Under the pieces are notes generated by a model. That model was not told where the DNA came from, did no database searches, and was given only the letters and a program-made list of their open reading frames with translations. Source: Streptomyces canus (GTDB lineage Bacteria > Actinomycetota > Actinomycetes > Streptomycetales > Streptomycetaceae). Taken from it: DNA of 64,000 nt. A program made the translations under genes and the position numbers. Below are positions 15,786 through 23,818 of the stretch, one piece after another. The stretch is from assembly GCF_001514145.1 (NCBI RefSeq), contig NZ_KQ948657.1, positions 1 through 64,000 on the forward strand, read 5' to 3'. The first letter of the stretch is position 1; the number at the start of each line of letters is the position of its first letter.

Positions 15786-16790
15786 TCACGCGGTCCGTTT
15801 GCGGGCGGTCGTCTTCTTGGCGGCCGTCTTCTTCGCGCCCGTCGCCTTCTTCGCCGACGCCGTCTTCTTCGTTCCCTGTGACGACTTCGCCGTCGTCTTC
15901 TTGGCGGCCGCCGTCTTCTTCGTGGCAGACGTGGACTTCTTGCCACCCGTCTGCTTCGGCGCCGCCCGCGCGGACTTGCGCTGCGGCAGCCGCGTGACCT
16001 CCCCCGGCTCCTCGCCCCGGGACTCCTTCGCGTCCCGGACACTCTTCTCCAGCGCGGCCATGAGGTCGAGGACCTTGCCGCCCTTGGCCCGCTCGGGTGC
16101 CTCCGGAGGTGCCTCGCCCGCGGCCTTCGCGGCGACGACCTCCTCCAGTGCCTCGCGGTACTCGTCGTGGAGTTCGTCGAGGTCGATCTCGCCGAGGGTG
16201 TCCATCAGGGCGTCGGCGAGGTCGAGTTCCTTGTCGCTGACGGTGACCTTGGTGTCGGGGGCGAGTCCCTCGGGCGCGCGGACCTCGTCCGGCCACAGCA
16301 GCCCGTGCAGCGCGATGGCGTCCTCCACCACCCGCAGCATCCCGAGCCGTTCCCGCCCCCGCAGCGCGAACTTGGCGATGGCCACCTTGTTGCTGCGCTT
16401 GAGGGCCTCTCTCAGCAGGGTGTACGGCTTGGCGGCGGGGGCACCGCCCGCCTGGAGGTAGTACGCGGCATCCATCTGGAGCGGGTCTATCCGGTCGCCC
16501 GGCACGAAGGCCACGATCTCGATCGTCTTCGTCGTCGGGAGCGGCAGATGGGCCAGGTCCTCGTCGGTGATCGGGATGATGGTGCCGTCGGCGTCCTCGT
16601 ACCCCTTGCCGATCTCCGCCTGGCTGATCTCCCGGTCCTCCAGTTCGCAGACCTTGCGGTAGCGGACGCGGCCGCCGTCCTCGGTGTGGATCTGGCGGAA
16701 GGAGATCGAGTGGCTCTCGGTGGCGTTCACCAGCTTGATCGGAATGCTGACCAGGCCGAACGAGATGGCGCCGTTCCAAATGGATCTCAC
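15786..16790 (-). CDS. ku: Ku protein (NHEJ)
   Basis: GTG 16790 behind AGAAAGGG gives 334 aa starting VRSIWNGAISFGLVSIPIKLVNATE, the hallmark of bacterial Ku. The core Ku domain spans residues 1-250 (segments RQIHTEDGGRVRYRKVCELE and ADALMDTLGEIDLDELHDEYREAL). From about residue 285 the tail is a long run of Lys/Ala/Thr repeats (SATKKTAAAKKTT, ASAKKATGAKK), resembling histone-H1 tails. Such tails extend DNA binding and allow threading onto ends. Ku binds double-strand breaks and recruits LigD. It is divergent from the LigD-type polymerase gene, with only 61 bp between the two starts. Confidence 0.96.
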   Translation of the reverse strand: MRSIWNGAISFGLVSIPIKLVNATESHSISFRQIHTEDGGRVRYRKVCELEDREISQAEIGKGYEDADGTIIPITDEDLAHLPLPTTKTIEIVAFVPGDRIDPLQMDAAYYLQAGGAPAAKPYTLLREALKRSNKVAIAKFALRGRERLGMLRVVEDAIALHGLLWPDEVRAPEGLAPDTKVTVSDKELDLADALMDTLGEIDLDELHDEYREALEEVVAAKAAGEAPPEAPERAKGGKVLDLMAALEKSVRDAKESRGEEPGEVTRLPQRKSARAAPKQTGGKKSTSATKKTAAAKKTTAKSSQGTKKTASAKKATGAKKTAAKKTTARKRTA

Positions 16791-16851
16791 CGGCAGCACC
16801 CTTTCTGGCGCATTACGCAGTTTCATCTGATATGCGTGAGAATCTCATCGT

Positions 16852-17733
16852 ATGACGCCGATCACCGAGGTGGAGGGCCGACGGCTCGCGCTCAGCAATC
16901 TGGAGAAGGTGCTGTATCCGGCCACCGGCTTCACCAAGGGCGAGGTGCTGCACTACTACGCCACGACGGCCGAGGTGCTGCTCCCCCATCTGCGTGACCG
17001 TCCCGTCTCCTTCCTGCGCTATCCGGACGGCCCCGAGGGTCAGGTCTTCTTCGCCAAGAACGTTCCGCCGGGTACGCCCGACTGGGTCACCACCGCCGAG
17101 GTGCCCCGCTCCGAGGGGCCGGCCCGGATGGTGCTCGTGCAGGACCTGGCGAGCCTGATGTGGGCCGCCAACCTGGTCACCGAGTTCCACACCCACCAGT
17201 GGCCGATCGGCACCCCCGACGAGGCCGACCGCCTGGTCCTCGACCTCGATCCGGGGCCGCCCGCGACGATCGTCGAGTGCTGCGAGGTGGCCCTCTGGCT
17301 CAGGGAGCGGCTGGCGGCGGACGGTATCGAGGCGTACCCGAAGACCGCCGGGTCGAAGGGGCTGCATCTGCTGGCGGCCGTCCGGGGGGCGTCGTCCGAC
17401 CAGGTGTCGGAGTACGCCAAGCAGCTCGCCGTGGAGGCGGAGCGGGCGATGCCCCGGCTGGCCCTGCACCGGATGACCCGGAACCTGCGCCCCGGCAAGG
17501 TCTTCGTCGACTGGAGCCAGAACGCCGCCCGCAAGACCACCGCCACGCCCTACACCCTGCGGGCCCGGACCCGGCCCCTGGTGTCGGCACCCGTGACCTG
17601 GACGGAGGTCGAGGACTGCGGCGCACCGGCCCAGCTGTCCTTCGAGGCACCGGACATGGGCCCCCGCCTCCAGGACTACGGCGACCTGCTGGCCCCGCTC
17701 CTCGACAGCGAGCGGGCGGCGCCGCTGCCGTGA
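16852..17733 (+). CDS. LigD-type DNA polymerase/primase domain protein (NHEJ)
   Basis: The 293-aa protein equals the stand-alone polymerase (POL/PrimPol) domain of LigD. Motifs are LSNLEKVLYPATGFTKGEVLHYY, the catalytic pair in VLDLDPG, and later KTAGSKGLHLLA and TPYTLRARTRPLVSAPV. Ligase and nuclease domains are absent, so in this organism NHEJ functions are split among separate proteins. It would fill gaps and add nucleotides (preferably ribonucleotides) at Ku-held ends. The last ~65 bp of the gene (from about 17668) are the template of the 180-bp tandem repeats that follow. Confidence 0.93.
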   Translation: MTPITEVEGRRLALSNLEKVLYPATGFTKGEVLHYYATTAEVLLPHLRDRPVSFLRYPDGPEGQVFFAKNVPPGTPDWVTTAEVPRSEGPARMVLVQDLASLMWAANLVTEFHTHQWPIGTPDEADRLVLDLDPGPPATIVECCEVALWLRERLAADGIEAYPKTAGSKGLHLLAAVRGASSDQVSEYAKQLAVEAERAMPRLALHRMTRNLRPGKVFVDWSQNAARKTTATPYTLRARTRPLVSAPVTWTEVEDCGAPAQLSFEAPDMGPRLQDYGDLLAPLLDSERAAPLP

Positions 17734-18330
17734 ACACACCGCTGGGCGAGCGCGGGCAGATCGTGAGCGGCCGCATCCACGCGGCGCAACCGCGGCTCGG
17801 CACAGCCCCGCGTCCCAGGGTGAGGACAGGCGCCCCGGGCCAGACCTTCCCGGACTACAGCGACCTGTCGGCCCCCGCTCCTCGACAGCGAGCGGGCGGC
17901 ATCGCTGCCGTGAACACACCGTCGGGCGAGCGCGGGCAGATCGTGAGCGGCCGCATCCACGCGGCGCAACCGCGGCTCGGCACAGCCCCGCGTCCCAGGG
18001 TGAGGACAGGCGCCCCGGGCCAGACCTTCCCGGACTACAGCGACCTGTCGGCCCCCGCTCCTCGACAGCGAGCAGGCGGCGCCGCTGCCGTGAACACACC
18101 GCTGGGCGAGCGCGGGCAGATCGTGAGCGGCCGCATCCACGCGGCGCAACCGCGGCTCGGCACAGCCCCGCGTCCCAGGGTAAGGACAGGCGCCCCGGGC
18201 CAGACCTTCCCGGACCACGGCGACCTGTCGGCCCCCGCTCCTCGACAGCGAGCAGGCGGCGCCGCTGCCGTGAACACACCGCTGGGCGAGCGCGGGCAGG
18301 TCGACGGCAGCCGCCCGGGTCAGACCTTCG
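17668..18330. repeat. 180-bp tandem repeat array, ~3.3 copies
   Basis: Starting inside the 3' end of the ligD-type gene, an exact 180-bp period is visible: 17701-17880, 17881-18060, 18061-18240, then 60 bp of a fourth unit (18241-18300) and a short tail. Copies 1 and 2 are identical across about 17752-17880 versus 17932-18060; copy 3 differs at only a few bases. Each unit has the ligD C-terminal coding segment (CTCGACAGCGAGC...CTGCCGTGA), a spacer with a GCGGCCGC site, and a segment matching the 3' end of the opposite gene (CGGGCCAGACCTTC versus CGGGTCAGACCTTC at 18316-18329). Because 180 is a multiple of three, long spurious frames stay open through it on both strands. Confidence 0.95.
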
Positions 18331-19123
18331 TCCAGGTGTGCCGGTCCCGTGCCATGGCGTGCAGGGCCTCCACGTCCGCCGGCTTGAGCACCCCGCCGAG
18401 GCGGGCGAGGCCTTCGAGGTCGGTGTCCGCGAGGACGCGGACCCCGCGGGGCGGGAGGGTGACCGTCACGGCCGTGGGGCCGACGAGGGCGAGGACCGGG
18501 TGGACCTCGGCCGTCAGGGCGTAGGAGGCACGGTCGGCGTCGGCGCGGACGCGGCGCAGCAGCGGCTGTGGGTCGCGGCGGCCGAGGGCGACCATCGGGT
18601 CGGCGACCGTGACCCGCTGCCTGCGGGCGTGGAGCGCGTGCACGGCGAACAGTCCGGCGGGGCCGATCAGCAGATGGTGGACGCGGTCGCCGCCGGGCAG
18701 CGGGACGGAGTGCAGGGTGTGCCAGCCGACGCCGTCGAGGCAGTCCAGTGCCTCACCCACGGTCTGTTCCGCCTCCAGCGCGCGCCGACGGGGGTCGCGG
18801 CGGATCAGGTGCGGAGAGCGGGGGTCCCGGTCCAGGTCGATCTGGAGGGCCTCGCCGGGCCGGTTGGGCGCGAGGTCGTCGTCCGGGTGGAGGGTGAGCC
18901 GGGCCAGTTCGGCGGGCGTCGGCACCGGGGGCGGGCCCACGGCCACCGGGCCGGTCAGGAAGGGCCCGAGGACATCGAGCACATCCTCCCTGCGGGCCTC
19001 GCTCAGCAGATTGATCCGGGCCGCCTCACGGTCGTACCAGGCGATGTTCCTGCCGTTCGTGAGGCAGACGTACAGCCGCTCCTGACCATGGCGCCAGGTC
19101 GGTACGACGCGCAGTCCGCTCAT
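18320..19123 (-). CDS. NERD-like nuclease-related domain protein
   Basis: The 267-aa protein starts at ATG 19123. Residues ~115-190 have the NERD layout, with AEQTVGEALDCLDGVGWHTLHSVPLPGGDRVHHLLIGPAGLFAVHALHARRQRVTV, where Glu, Asp and the following segment match the nuclease-like core. The N-terminal third contains YVCLTNGRNIAWYDREAARINLL, seen in related Streptomyces proteins. The C terminus (GVRVLADTDLEGLARLGGVL) resembles the end of NERD proteins. A DNA-processing role is possible but unproven. It lies beside the NHEJ genes, converging on the ligD-type gene across the 180-bp repeat array, which has copied its last codons. Confidence 0.75.
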   Translation of the reverse strand: MSGLRVVPTWRHGQERLYVCLTNGRNIAWYDREAARINLLSEARREDVLDVLGPFLTGPVAVGPPPVPTPAELARLTLHPDDDLAPNRPGEALQIDLDRDPRSPHLIRRDPRRRALEAEQTVGEALDCLDGVGWHTLHSVPLPGGDRVHHLLIGPAGLFAVHALHARRQRVTVADPMVALGRRDPQPLLRRVRADADRASYALTAEVHPVLALVGPTAVTVTLPPRGVRVLADTDLEGLARLGGVLKPADVEALHAMARDRHTWTKV

Positions 19124-19243
19124 GCACCATCACCCCATGGACCATGGGAACAGGCGGGGTGCTGCGCAGGCAAGAAGCCGGATACCTTTGGGGTGAGTTG
19201 CCGTGAGTTGCAGGGCTTGGCGCAGGGGCTTGGGGAGGCGCTG

Positions 19244-19750
19244 TTGCGGACCCGCAGGAAGCAACCCGATGTACCGGCTCCGGACAGAGCGTGGGACGAG
19301 ATCGTGCCCGGGCTGTGGATGGGCGGGCACGAGTTCCAGGGCATGTCCGGGCAACGGGAGTTCGCCGTCGTACGGGACGAGTTCGAGGTCGTGCAGACGC
19401 TGCTGCGGCTGCCGGGCCACGGTCCCGATCCCGGCGTCGAGCACCATGTGTGGCCGATTCCGGACGGCCCGCTGGACGGGACCCAGCTCGCTGGCGTGAT
19501 GCGCCTGGCGCAGGCCGCGAGCGAGGCACTGGACGACGGCCGCAAGGTCCTCGTCCGCTGTTACCACGGTTACAACCGCTCGGGCCTGGTCGTGGCGCAC
19601 GCCCTGGTCCGCAGGGGACACACGGCCGACGAGGCGATCCGCCTGATCCGGAGGCGGCGCTCGCCGTGGGCGCTGCACAACGAACTGTTCGTCGAATACC
19701 TCCGGGCCGGCCTCCCGACGGCCCGGCTGCTGGAGGAGCTGACCGAGTAG
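19244..19750 (+). CDS. Dual-specificity protein phosphatase
   Basis: With TTG 19244 (5 nt after GGGGAGG) the protein is 168 aa; an upstream GTG at 19193 would add 17 residues but has a weak site. The body reads WDEIVPGLWMGGHEFQG, typical of the start of DSP folds, and VLVRCYHGYNRSGLVVAHALVRRG, the CX5R active site with C106 and R112. The general-acid Asp is probably in VEHHVWPIPDGPLDG. It should remove phosphate from Ser/Thr/Tyr residues. It is a single gene on the plus strand, divergent from the NERD-like gene. Confidence 0.88.
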   Translation: MRTRRKQPDVPAPDRAWDEIVPGLWMGGHEFQGMSGQREFAVVRDEFEVVQTLLRLPGHGPDPGVEHHVWPIPDGPLDGTQLAGVMRLAQAASEALDDGRKVLVRCYHGYNRSGLVVAHALVRRGHTADEAIRLIRRRRSPWALHNELFVEYLRAGLPTARLLEELTE

Positions 19751-19843
19751 TGCGGCCCGGAGGCGCCGGAACGCAAAGAAGACTTCCACACGAATAGGGT
19801 GGTCGGGGCGGACGCCCGCCCCGGCCCCGACTCCAGGAGCACA

Positions 19844-20575
19844 GTGCCACCCGCCCGCCGCGCACCCCGTACGACCCGCGCCGTCGCCGCCGTCGCCCTG
19901 CTGCTCGCGGCCGCGTCGGGCTGCGGTGACGCGGGCGACCTGGTGGGGGCGGGCTCGACGCCGACCGCGATCAGCCCCGACCGGCTGTGGCCGCAGCTGA
20001 CGCCCGCCTCCAGCCCGGCGTTCGAGATCGGCGAGGTGGACTCGCAGGTCGTGGCGGGCGTCTCCGTGCCGGGCGACGACATCCGCGAGGTGGACCCGGT
20101 CGCGCTCGTGCGCACGGAGATCAAGAAGGACCCCAGCAGCTACGCCGCCGGAGGCTACGTCGAGACGGCCCGCCGGATGGCGGACTGCGGGAAGCAGGGG
20201 GTGGCCGGTAAGAGGTGTCCGGTCCTCCAGCCGTACTACCGCGACCTGACCGGTGACGGGCGCAAGGACCTGACGCTGGGCTTTCGGCAGCTGCCCGGCA
20301 ATGTCACCGCCGTACGCGTCTACACCGTCGAGAAGCACCGACTCGTGCGGGTCATGCACTGGGAGGACGCGGTCAGCGGGGTCGAGCTGGCCGGGCGGTC
20401 CGTGATCATCCGTTCGCCGTCCGAGGTGGCCGGATACGAGTACCGGCTCCAGTGGACCTGGGACCCCCAGCAGAAGTCGATGCTCCTCACCCACGACGAG
20501 ATGCTGCGCACCGGCAGCCGTTCCCTCGGGGATGCGCAGAGCCCGGCGCCCGGCCCGTCCGCGAGCTCGCGATGA
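19844..20575 (+). CDS. Lipoprotein linked to a sensor kinase
   Basis: GTG 19844 follows AGGAG and gives 243 aa. A signal peptide (RTTRAVAAVALLLAAASGC) ends in a lipobox with the Cys near residue 24. The mature part includes EVDPVALVRTEIKKDPSSYAAGGYV and PYYRDLTGDGRKDLTLGFRQLPG, the latter similar to FG-GAP/VCBS-like calcium segments. Its stop overlaps the ATG of the sensor kinase (ATGA), so the two are coupled. It may act as an extracytoplasmic accessory or ligand-binding partner of that kinase. Confidence 0.85.
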   Translation: MPPARRAPRTTRAVAAVALLLAAASGCGDAGDLVGAGSTPTAISPDRLWPQLTPASSPAFEIGEVDSQVVAGVSVPGDDIREVDPVALVRTEIKKDPSSYAAGGYVETARRMADCGKQGVAGKRCPVLQPYYRDLTGDGRKDLTLGFRQLPGNVTAVRVYTVEKHRLVRVMHWEDAVSGVELAGRSVIIRSPSEVAGYEYRLQWTWDPQQKSMLLTHDEMLRTGSRSLGDAQSPAPGPSASSR

Positions 20576-21807
20576 GACTCGCGCTGCCCCGCTGGTCCGG
20601 CACGCTGGCCGTGAAGGCCGCCGTCTTCATCACCGTGATGTGCTGCGCCCTCGCCGCGCTGCTCGGAATCCTCGTGCATGTCTCGGTGACGAACCAGACC
20701 GTCGGCGAGGCCCGTGAGCTGGCGCTGAGCCGGCTGAAGGACGCGACCGAGGCGTACGAGGCCGGGGACACGCTGATGTGGGACGCCGGCGTGGATCCGC
20801 CGGACCTGCCGGGCTCGCTGCGGGCACTGGCGGTCGCCGGGGACCGCGGCACGATGGTCGGCGTGCACCGCGGGCGTCCCGTGATGTGGGCGGCGGGTCC
20901 GGTGGACGGGGACCGGGCGCTGGCCGTGGAGGTCGACTACTCGCAGGGCGCGCGGACGATCGCGGGGCTGGACCGGGCGATCCTGTGGTCGTCGGCGCTG
21001 GCGATCACGGCGACGCTGCTGGTGGGCGCGTTCGCGGTCACCAGGGTGACGACGCGGCTGCACACGACCGCTCGGGTGGCCCGGCGGATCAGCGCGGGCG
21101 ACCTCGACGCGCGGGTCGGCGATCCCCGTACGAAGGATCCGTCGCGGCCGCAGGACGAGGTGGCCGCGGTGGCCGCCGCGCTGGACTCCATGGCGGTGTC
21201 CCTGCAGGGGAAGCTGCTGAGTGAGCAGCGGTTCACGGCGGATGTCGCGCATGAGCTGCGAACGCCTCTGACCGGGCTGCACGCGGCCGCCGAGCTGTTG
21301 CCGCCGGGGCGGCCCACGGAACTCGTGCGGGATCGGGTCGGGGCACTGCGGACCCTGACGGAGGATCTGCTGGAGATCTCCCGGCTGGACACCGGGCGGG
21401 AGACGGTGGAGCTGGATACCGAGCCCTTGGGGGCGTTGGCCGAGCGGGTGGTCCGTGCGTCCGGTACCGATACCGAGGTCGTCGTCGTGCGGGACCTTGC
21501 CGTGGAGACGGATCGGCGGCGGCTGGAGCGGGTGTTGGGCAATCTGGTGGCCAACGCGCATCGGCACGGCAGGGGACCGGTGTCCCTGACGGTGGACGGG
21601 CCGGTGGTGACCGTCAGGGACCACGGGGGCGGGTTTCCGTCGTATCTCATCGAGCACGGGCCTCAGCGGTTCCGTACCGAGGGCGGGGCGAAGGGGCACG
21701 GCCTGGGGTTGACCATCGCGGTGGGGCAGGCGGAGGTCCTGGGAGCGCGGCTGTCGTTCTCCAACGCGGTGAACGGCGGGGCGGTCGCGACGTTGTTCCT
21801 GCGGTAG
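20572..21807 (+). CDS. Sensor histidine kinase with no regulator nearby
   Basis: The 411-aa protein has two TM helices (about residues 12-40 and 142-165) enclosing an extracytoplasmic domain of some 100 residues. A HAMP domain (VARRISAGDLDARVG), the H-box with H227 (FTADVAHELRTPLTG) and an HATPase domain with NLVANAHRHGRG, VRDHGGGFP and GHGLGLTIAVG follow. The dimerisation helix follows a normal pattern. No response-regulator gene is adjacent in either direction, so its partner must be encoded elsewhere. It overlaps the lipoprotein gene at its start and is followed by envelope genes (SH3-like, FtsW/RodA, PBP). Confidence 0.93.
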   Translation: MRLALPRWSGTLAVKAAVFITVMCCALAALLGILVHVSVTNQTVGEARELALSRLKDATEAYEAGDTLMWDAGVDPPDLPGSLRALAVAGDRGTMVGVHRGRPVMWAAGPVDGDRALAVEVDYSQGARTIAGLDRAILWSSALAITATLLVGAFAVTRVTTRLHTTARVARRISAGDLDARVGDPRTKDPSRPQDEVAAVAAALDSMAVSLQGKLLSEQRFTADVAHELRTPLTGLHAAAELLPPGRPTELVRDRVGALRTLTEDLLEISRLDTGRETVELDTEPLGALAERVVRASGTDTEVVVVRDLAVETDRRRLERVLGNLVANAHRHGRGPVSLTVDGPVVTVRDHGGGFPSYLIEHGPQRFRTEGGAKGHGLGLTIAVGQAEVLGARLSFSNAVNGGAVATLFLR

Positions 21808-21914
21808 ACGGTCCTGGGTCGGTTCTCCTATGGCTCAGTGTGAAAGGCGACCCGTGTACGGGGCTCCTAACGTGGCGAATAGTCAGGTTTGCACCCCCAT
21901 CACGGAGGTCCCCC

Positions 21915-22406
21915 ATGTCCCTGCGCTCCCGTCTCTCCATAGCCGTGGCCGCCGGTACCCTCGCCGTCACCGCCCTCGCCACGCCCGCCGTCGCCGGTGA
22001 CGACCCGGACGACCCGCGCGACGACTGGGGGCAAAACCAGACCCAGGACCAGCCCCAGGACCAGCCGCAAGGCCAAGGCCAGGGCCAGAATCAGGGCCAG
22101 AATCAGGGCCAGGGCCAGAATCAGGGCCAGGGCCAGAACCAGGGCCAGGGCCAGGGCCAGGGCCACAACCCCCGCCTGTCCAGAGGCATCGTGACGGCCA
22201 GTTCGCTGGCGCTGCGCAGTGCGCCGAACCGGGGTGGCCAGATCATCCGGTGGGCCGACCGGGGCGAGGTCGTCTCGATCTTCTGCAAGACCAACGGCCA
22301 GAGCGTCCAGGGCAACCGCCAGTGGTACCTCCTCACGGACGGCACCTGGGCCTGGGGCCCTGCCCGTTACATCCGGACCATCGGAACGGCGCCACGCTGG
22401 TGCTGA
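21915..22406 (+). CDS. Secreted SH3-like protein with Gln-Gly-Asn repeats
   Basis: ATG 21915 follows GGAGG and gives 163 aa. A signal peptide covers residues 1-27 (ATPAVAGDD). Residues ~40-85 are a low-complexity stretch of QGQ, NQGQ and QDQPQ units encoded by a near-perfect CAGGGCCAG/AATCAGGGCC DNA repeat. The C-terminal 75 residues form a bacterial SH3-like domain (ASSLALRSAPNRGGQIIRWADRGEVVSIFCKTNGQ, then WYLLTDGTWAWGPARYIR), with a Cys in the core and one at the end that could form a disulfide. Such domains bind peptidoglycan or wall polymers. It precedes the FtsW/RodA-PBP pair. Confidence 0.88.
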   Translation: MSLRSRLSIAVAAGTLAVTALATPAVAGDDPDDPRDDWGQNQTQDQPQDQPQGQGQGQNQGQNQGQGQNQGQGQNQGQGQGQGHNPRLSRGIVTASSLALRSAPNRGGQIIRWADRGEVVSIFCKTNGQSVQGNRQWYLLTDGTWAWGPARYIRTIGTAPRWC

Positions 22407-22456
22407 CTTCCCCGCACGCCAGGAGACATCACGTCCGATTTGGGTAAGTTCCGGAC

Positions 22457-23818
22457 ATGACCAAGGCCGGAACCACCGTGGCCCCCGCGGAGACCTCCGC
22501 TCCCTCGGTACGCCTGCCCCGGCGCCGTGGCATCGAACTGGCCCTCATCGTCCTCGCCGTCCTGCTGTCGGTGTACGGCTACTGCGCTGTCGGCCTCGCC
22601 AAGAACGGCTCCGTCCCGCCCGGCGCCGCCGGTTACGGCGCCGGGCTCGGCGTGCTCGCGCTCATCGCCCACGGAGCGGTGCGCCTGAGGGCTCCGTACG
22701 CCGATCCGCTCCTGCTGCCGATCGGCGTACTGCTCAACGGCCTGGGCCTCGTCCTGATCTACCGGCTCGACCTGGAGACACCCGGGGACCGCGCGGCCCC
22801 CACCCAGCTCGTGTGGTCCACGGTCGGGGTGACCCTGTTCATCGTGGTCGTGCTGATGCTGCGCGACCACCGAGTGCTCCAGCGGTACGCCTACGTCTGT
22901 GTCGCCGCCGCACTGGTCCTGCTGACCCTCCCGATCCTCTTCCCCTCCGTGAACGGCGCCCGCATCTGGATCCGGATCGCCGGGTTCTCCATCCAGCCCG
23001 GCGAGTTCGCCAAGGTGCTGCTGGCGGTGTTCTTCGCCGCGTATCTCGCGACCAACCGGAACGCGCTGGCGTTCTCGGGGCGGCGGCTGTGGGGGCTTCA
23101 GCTGCCCACCGGGCGGGTGCTGGGCCCGCTGCTCACCATCTGGCTGATCAGCGTCGGGGTCCTGGTCCTGGAGCGGGACCTCGGCACCTCGCTGCTGTTC
23201 TTCGGACTGTTCGTCGTTCTGCTGTACGTCGCCACCGGACTCACCGGCTGGATCGCGCTGGGGCTGTTGCTGGCCGCCGTCGGCGCCTTCGCGGTGGGCT
23301 GGCTGGAGCCGCACGTGCACATCAGGGTGCAGGACTGGCTGGACCCCTTCGCGTCGATCGAGGCGGGTCTGGGGCCGAACCAGCTCGCGCAGTCCCTGTT
23401 CGCCTTCGCGGCGGGCGGGGTCCTCGGCACCGGGCTCGGGCTCGGGCACTCCATCCTGATCGGCTTCGCCGCGAAGTCGGACTTCATCCTGGCGACCGCC
23501 GGCGAGGAGCTGGGCCTGGCGGGCCTCGCCGCGATCTTCCTGCTGTACGCCCTGCTGGTGGAGCGCGGCTACCGGGCGGGCCTCGCCCTGCGCGACCCGT
23601 TCGGGCGGCTGCTGGCGATCGGACTCGCCTCGATCGTGGCGCTCCAGGTGTTCGTGATCGCGGGCGGGGTCGGCGGACTGATCCCGCTCACCGGCATGGC
23701 GATGCCGTTCCTCGCGCAGGGCGGCTCGTCGGTCGTCACCAACTGGGCGATCGTCGCTCTGCTGATCCGGGTGAGCGACTCGGCCCGCGACCAGTACGAC
23801 GGAAAGGAGACCCCGTGA
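22457..23818 (+). CDS. FtsW/RodA/SpoVE-family peptidoglycan polymerase
   Basis: The 453-aa protein has about ten TM helices and the SEDS landmarks NGARIWIRIAGFSIQPGEFAKV, LERDLGTSLLFFG and SDFILATAGEELG, with a final helix region LTGMAMPFLAQGGSSVVTNW. SEDS proteins polymerise lipid II with a partner PBP. The N terminus has a short cytosolic lead. Its stop overlaps the GTG start of the PBP gene by 4 nt, so polymerase and transpeptidase are made together. This is an additional SEDS-PBP pair rather than the dcw ftsW. Confidence 0.95.
   Translation: MTKAGTTVAPAETSAPSVRLPRRRGIELALIVLAVLLSVYGYCAVGLAKNGSVPPGAAGYGAGLGVLALIAHGAVRLRAPYADPLLLPIGVLLNGLGLVLIYRLDLETPGDRAAPTQLVWSTVGVTLFIVVVLMLRDHRVLQRYAYVCVAAALVLLTLPILFPSVNGARIWIRIAGFSIQPGEFAKVLLAVFFAAYLATNRNALAFSGRRLWGLQLPTGRVLGPLLTIWLISVGVLVLERDLGTSLLFFGLFVVLLYVATGLTGWIALGLLLAAVGAFAVGWLEPHVHIRVQDWLDPFASIEAGLGPNQLAQSLFAFAAGGVLGTGLGLGHSILIGFAAKSDFILATAGEELGLAGLAAIFLLYALLVERGYRAGLALRDPFGRLLAIGLASIVALQVFVIAGGVGGLIPLTGMAMPFLAQGGSSVVTNWAIVALLIRVSDSARDQYDGKETP

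Noticed and set aside
17668..18330. CRISPR array
   Set aside because: The repeats are 180 bp, contiguous, without unique spacers and contain gene ends; no cas genes are present in the window.
17160..18524. A long plus-strand frame through the 180-bp repeats that looks like a repeat protein
   Set aside because: The unit is a multiple of three, so all stop-free frames remain open on both strands; there is no start site and the first part is a shadow of the ligD-type gene.
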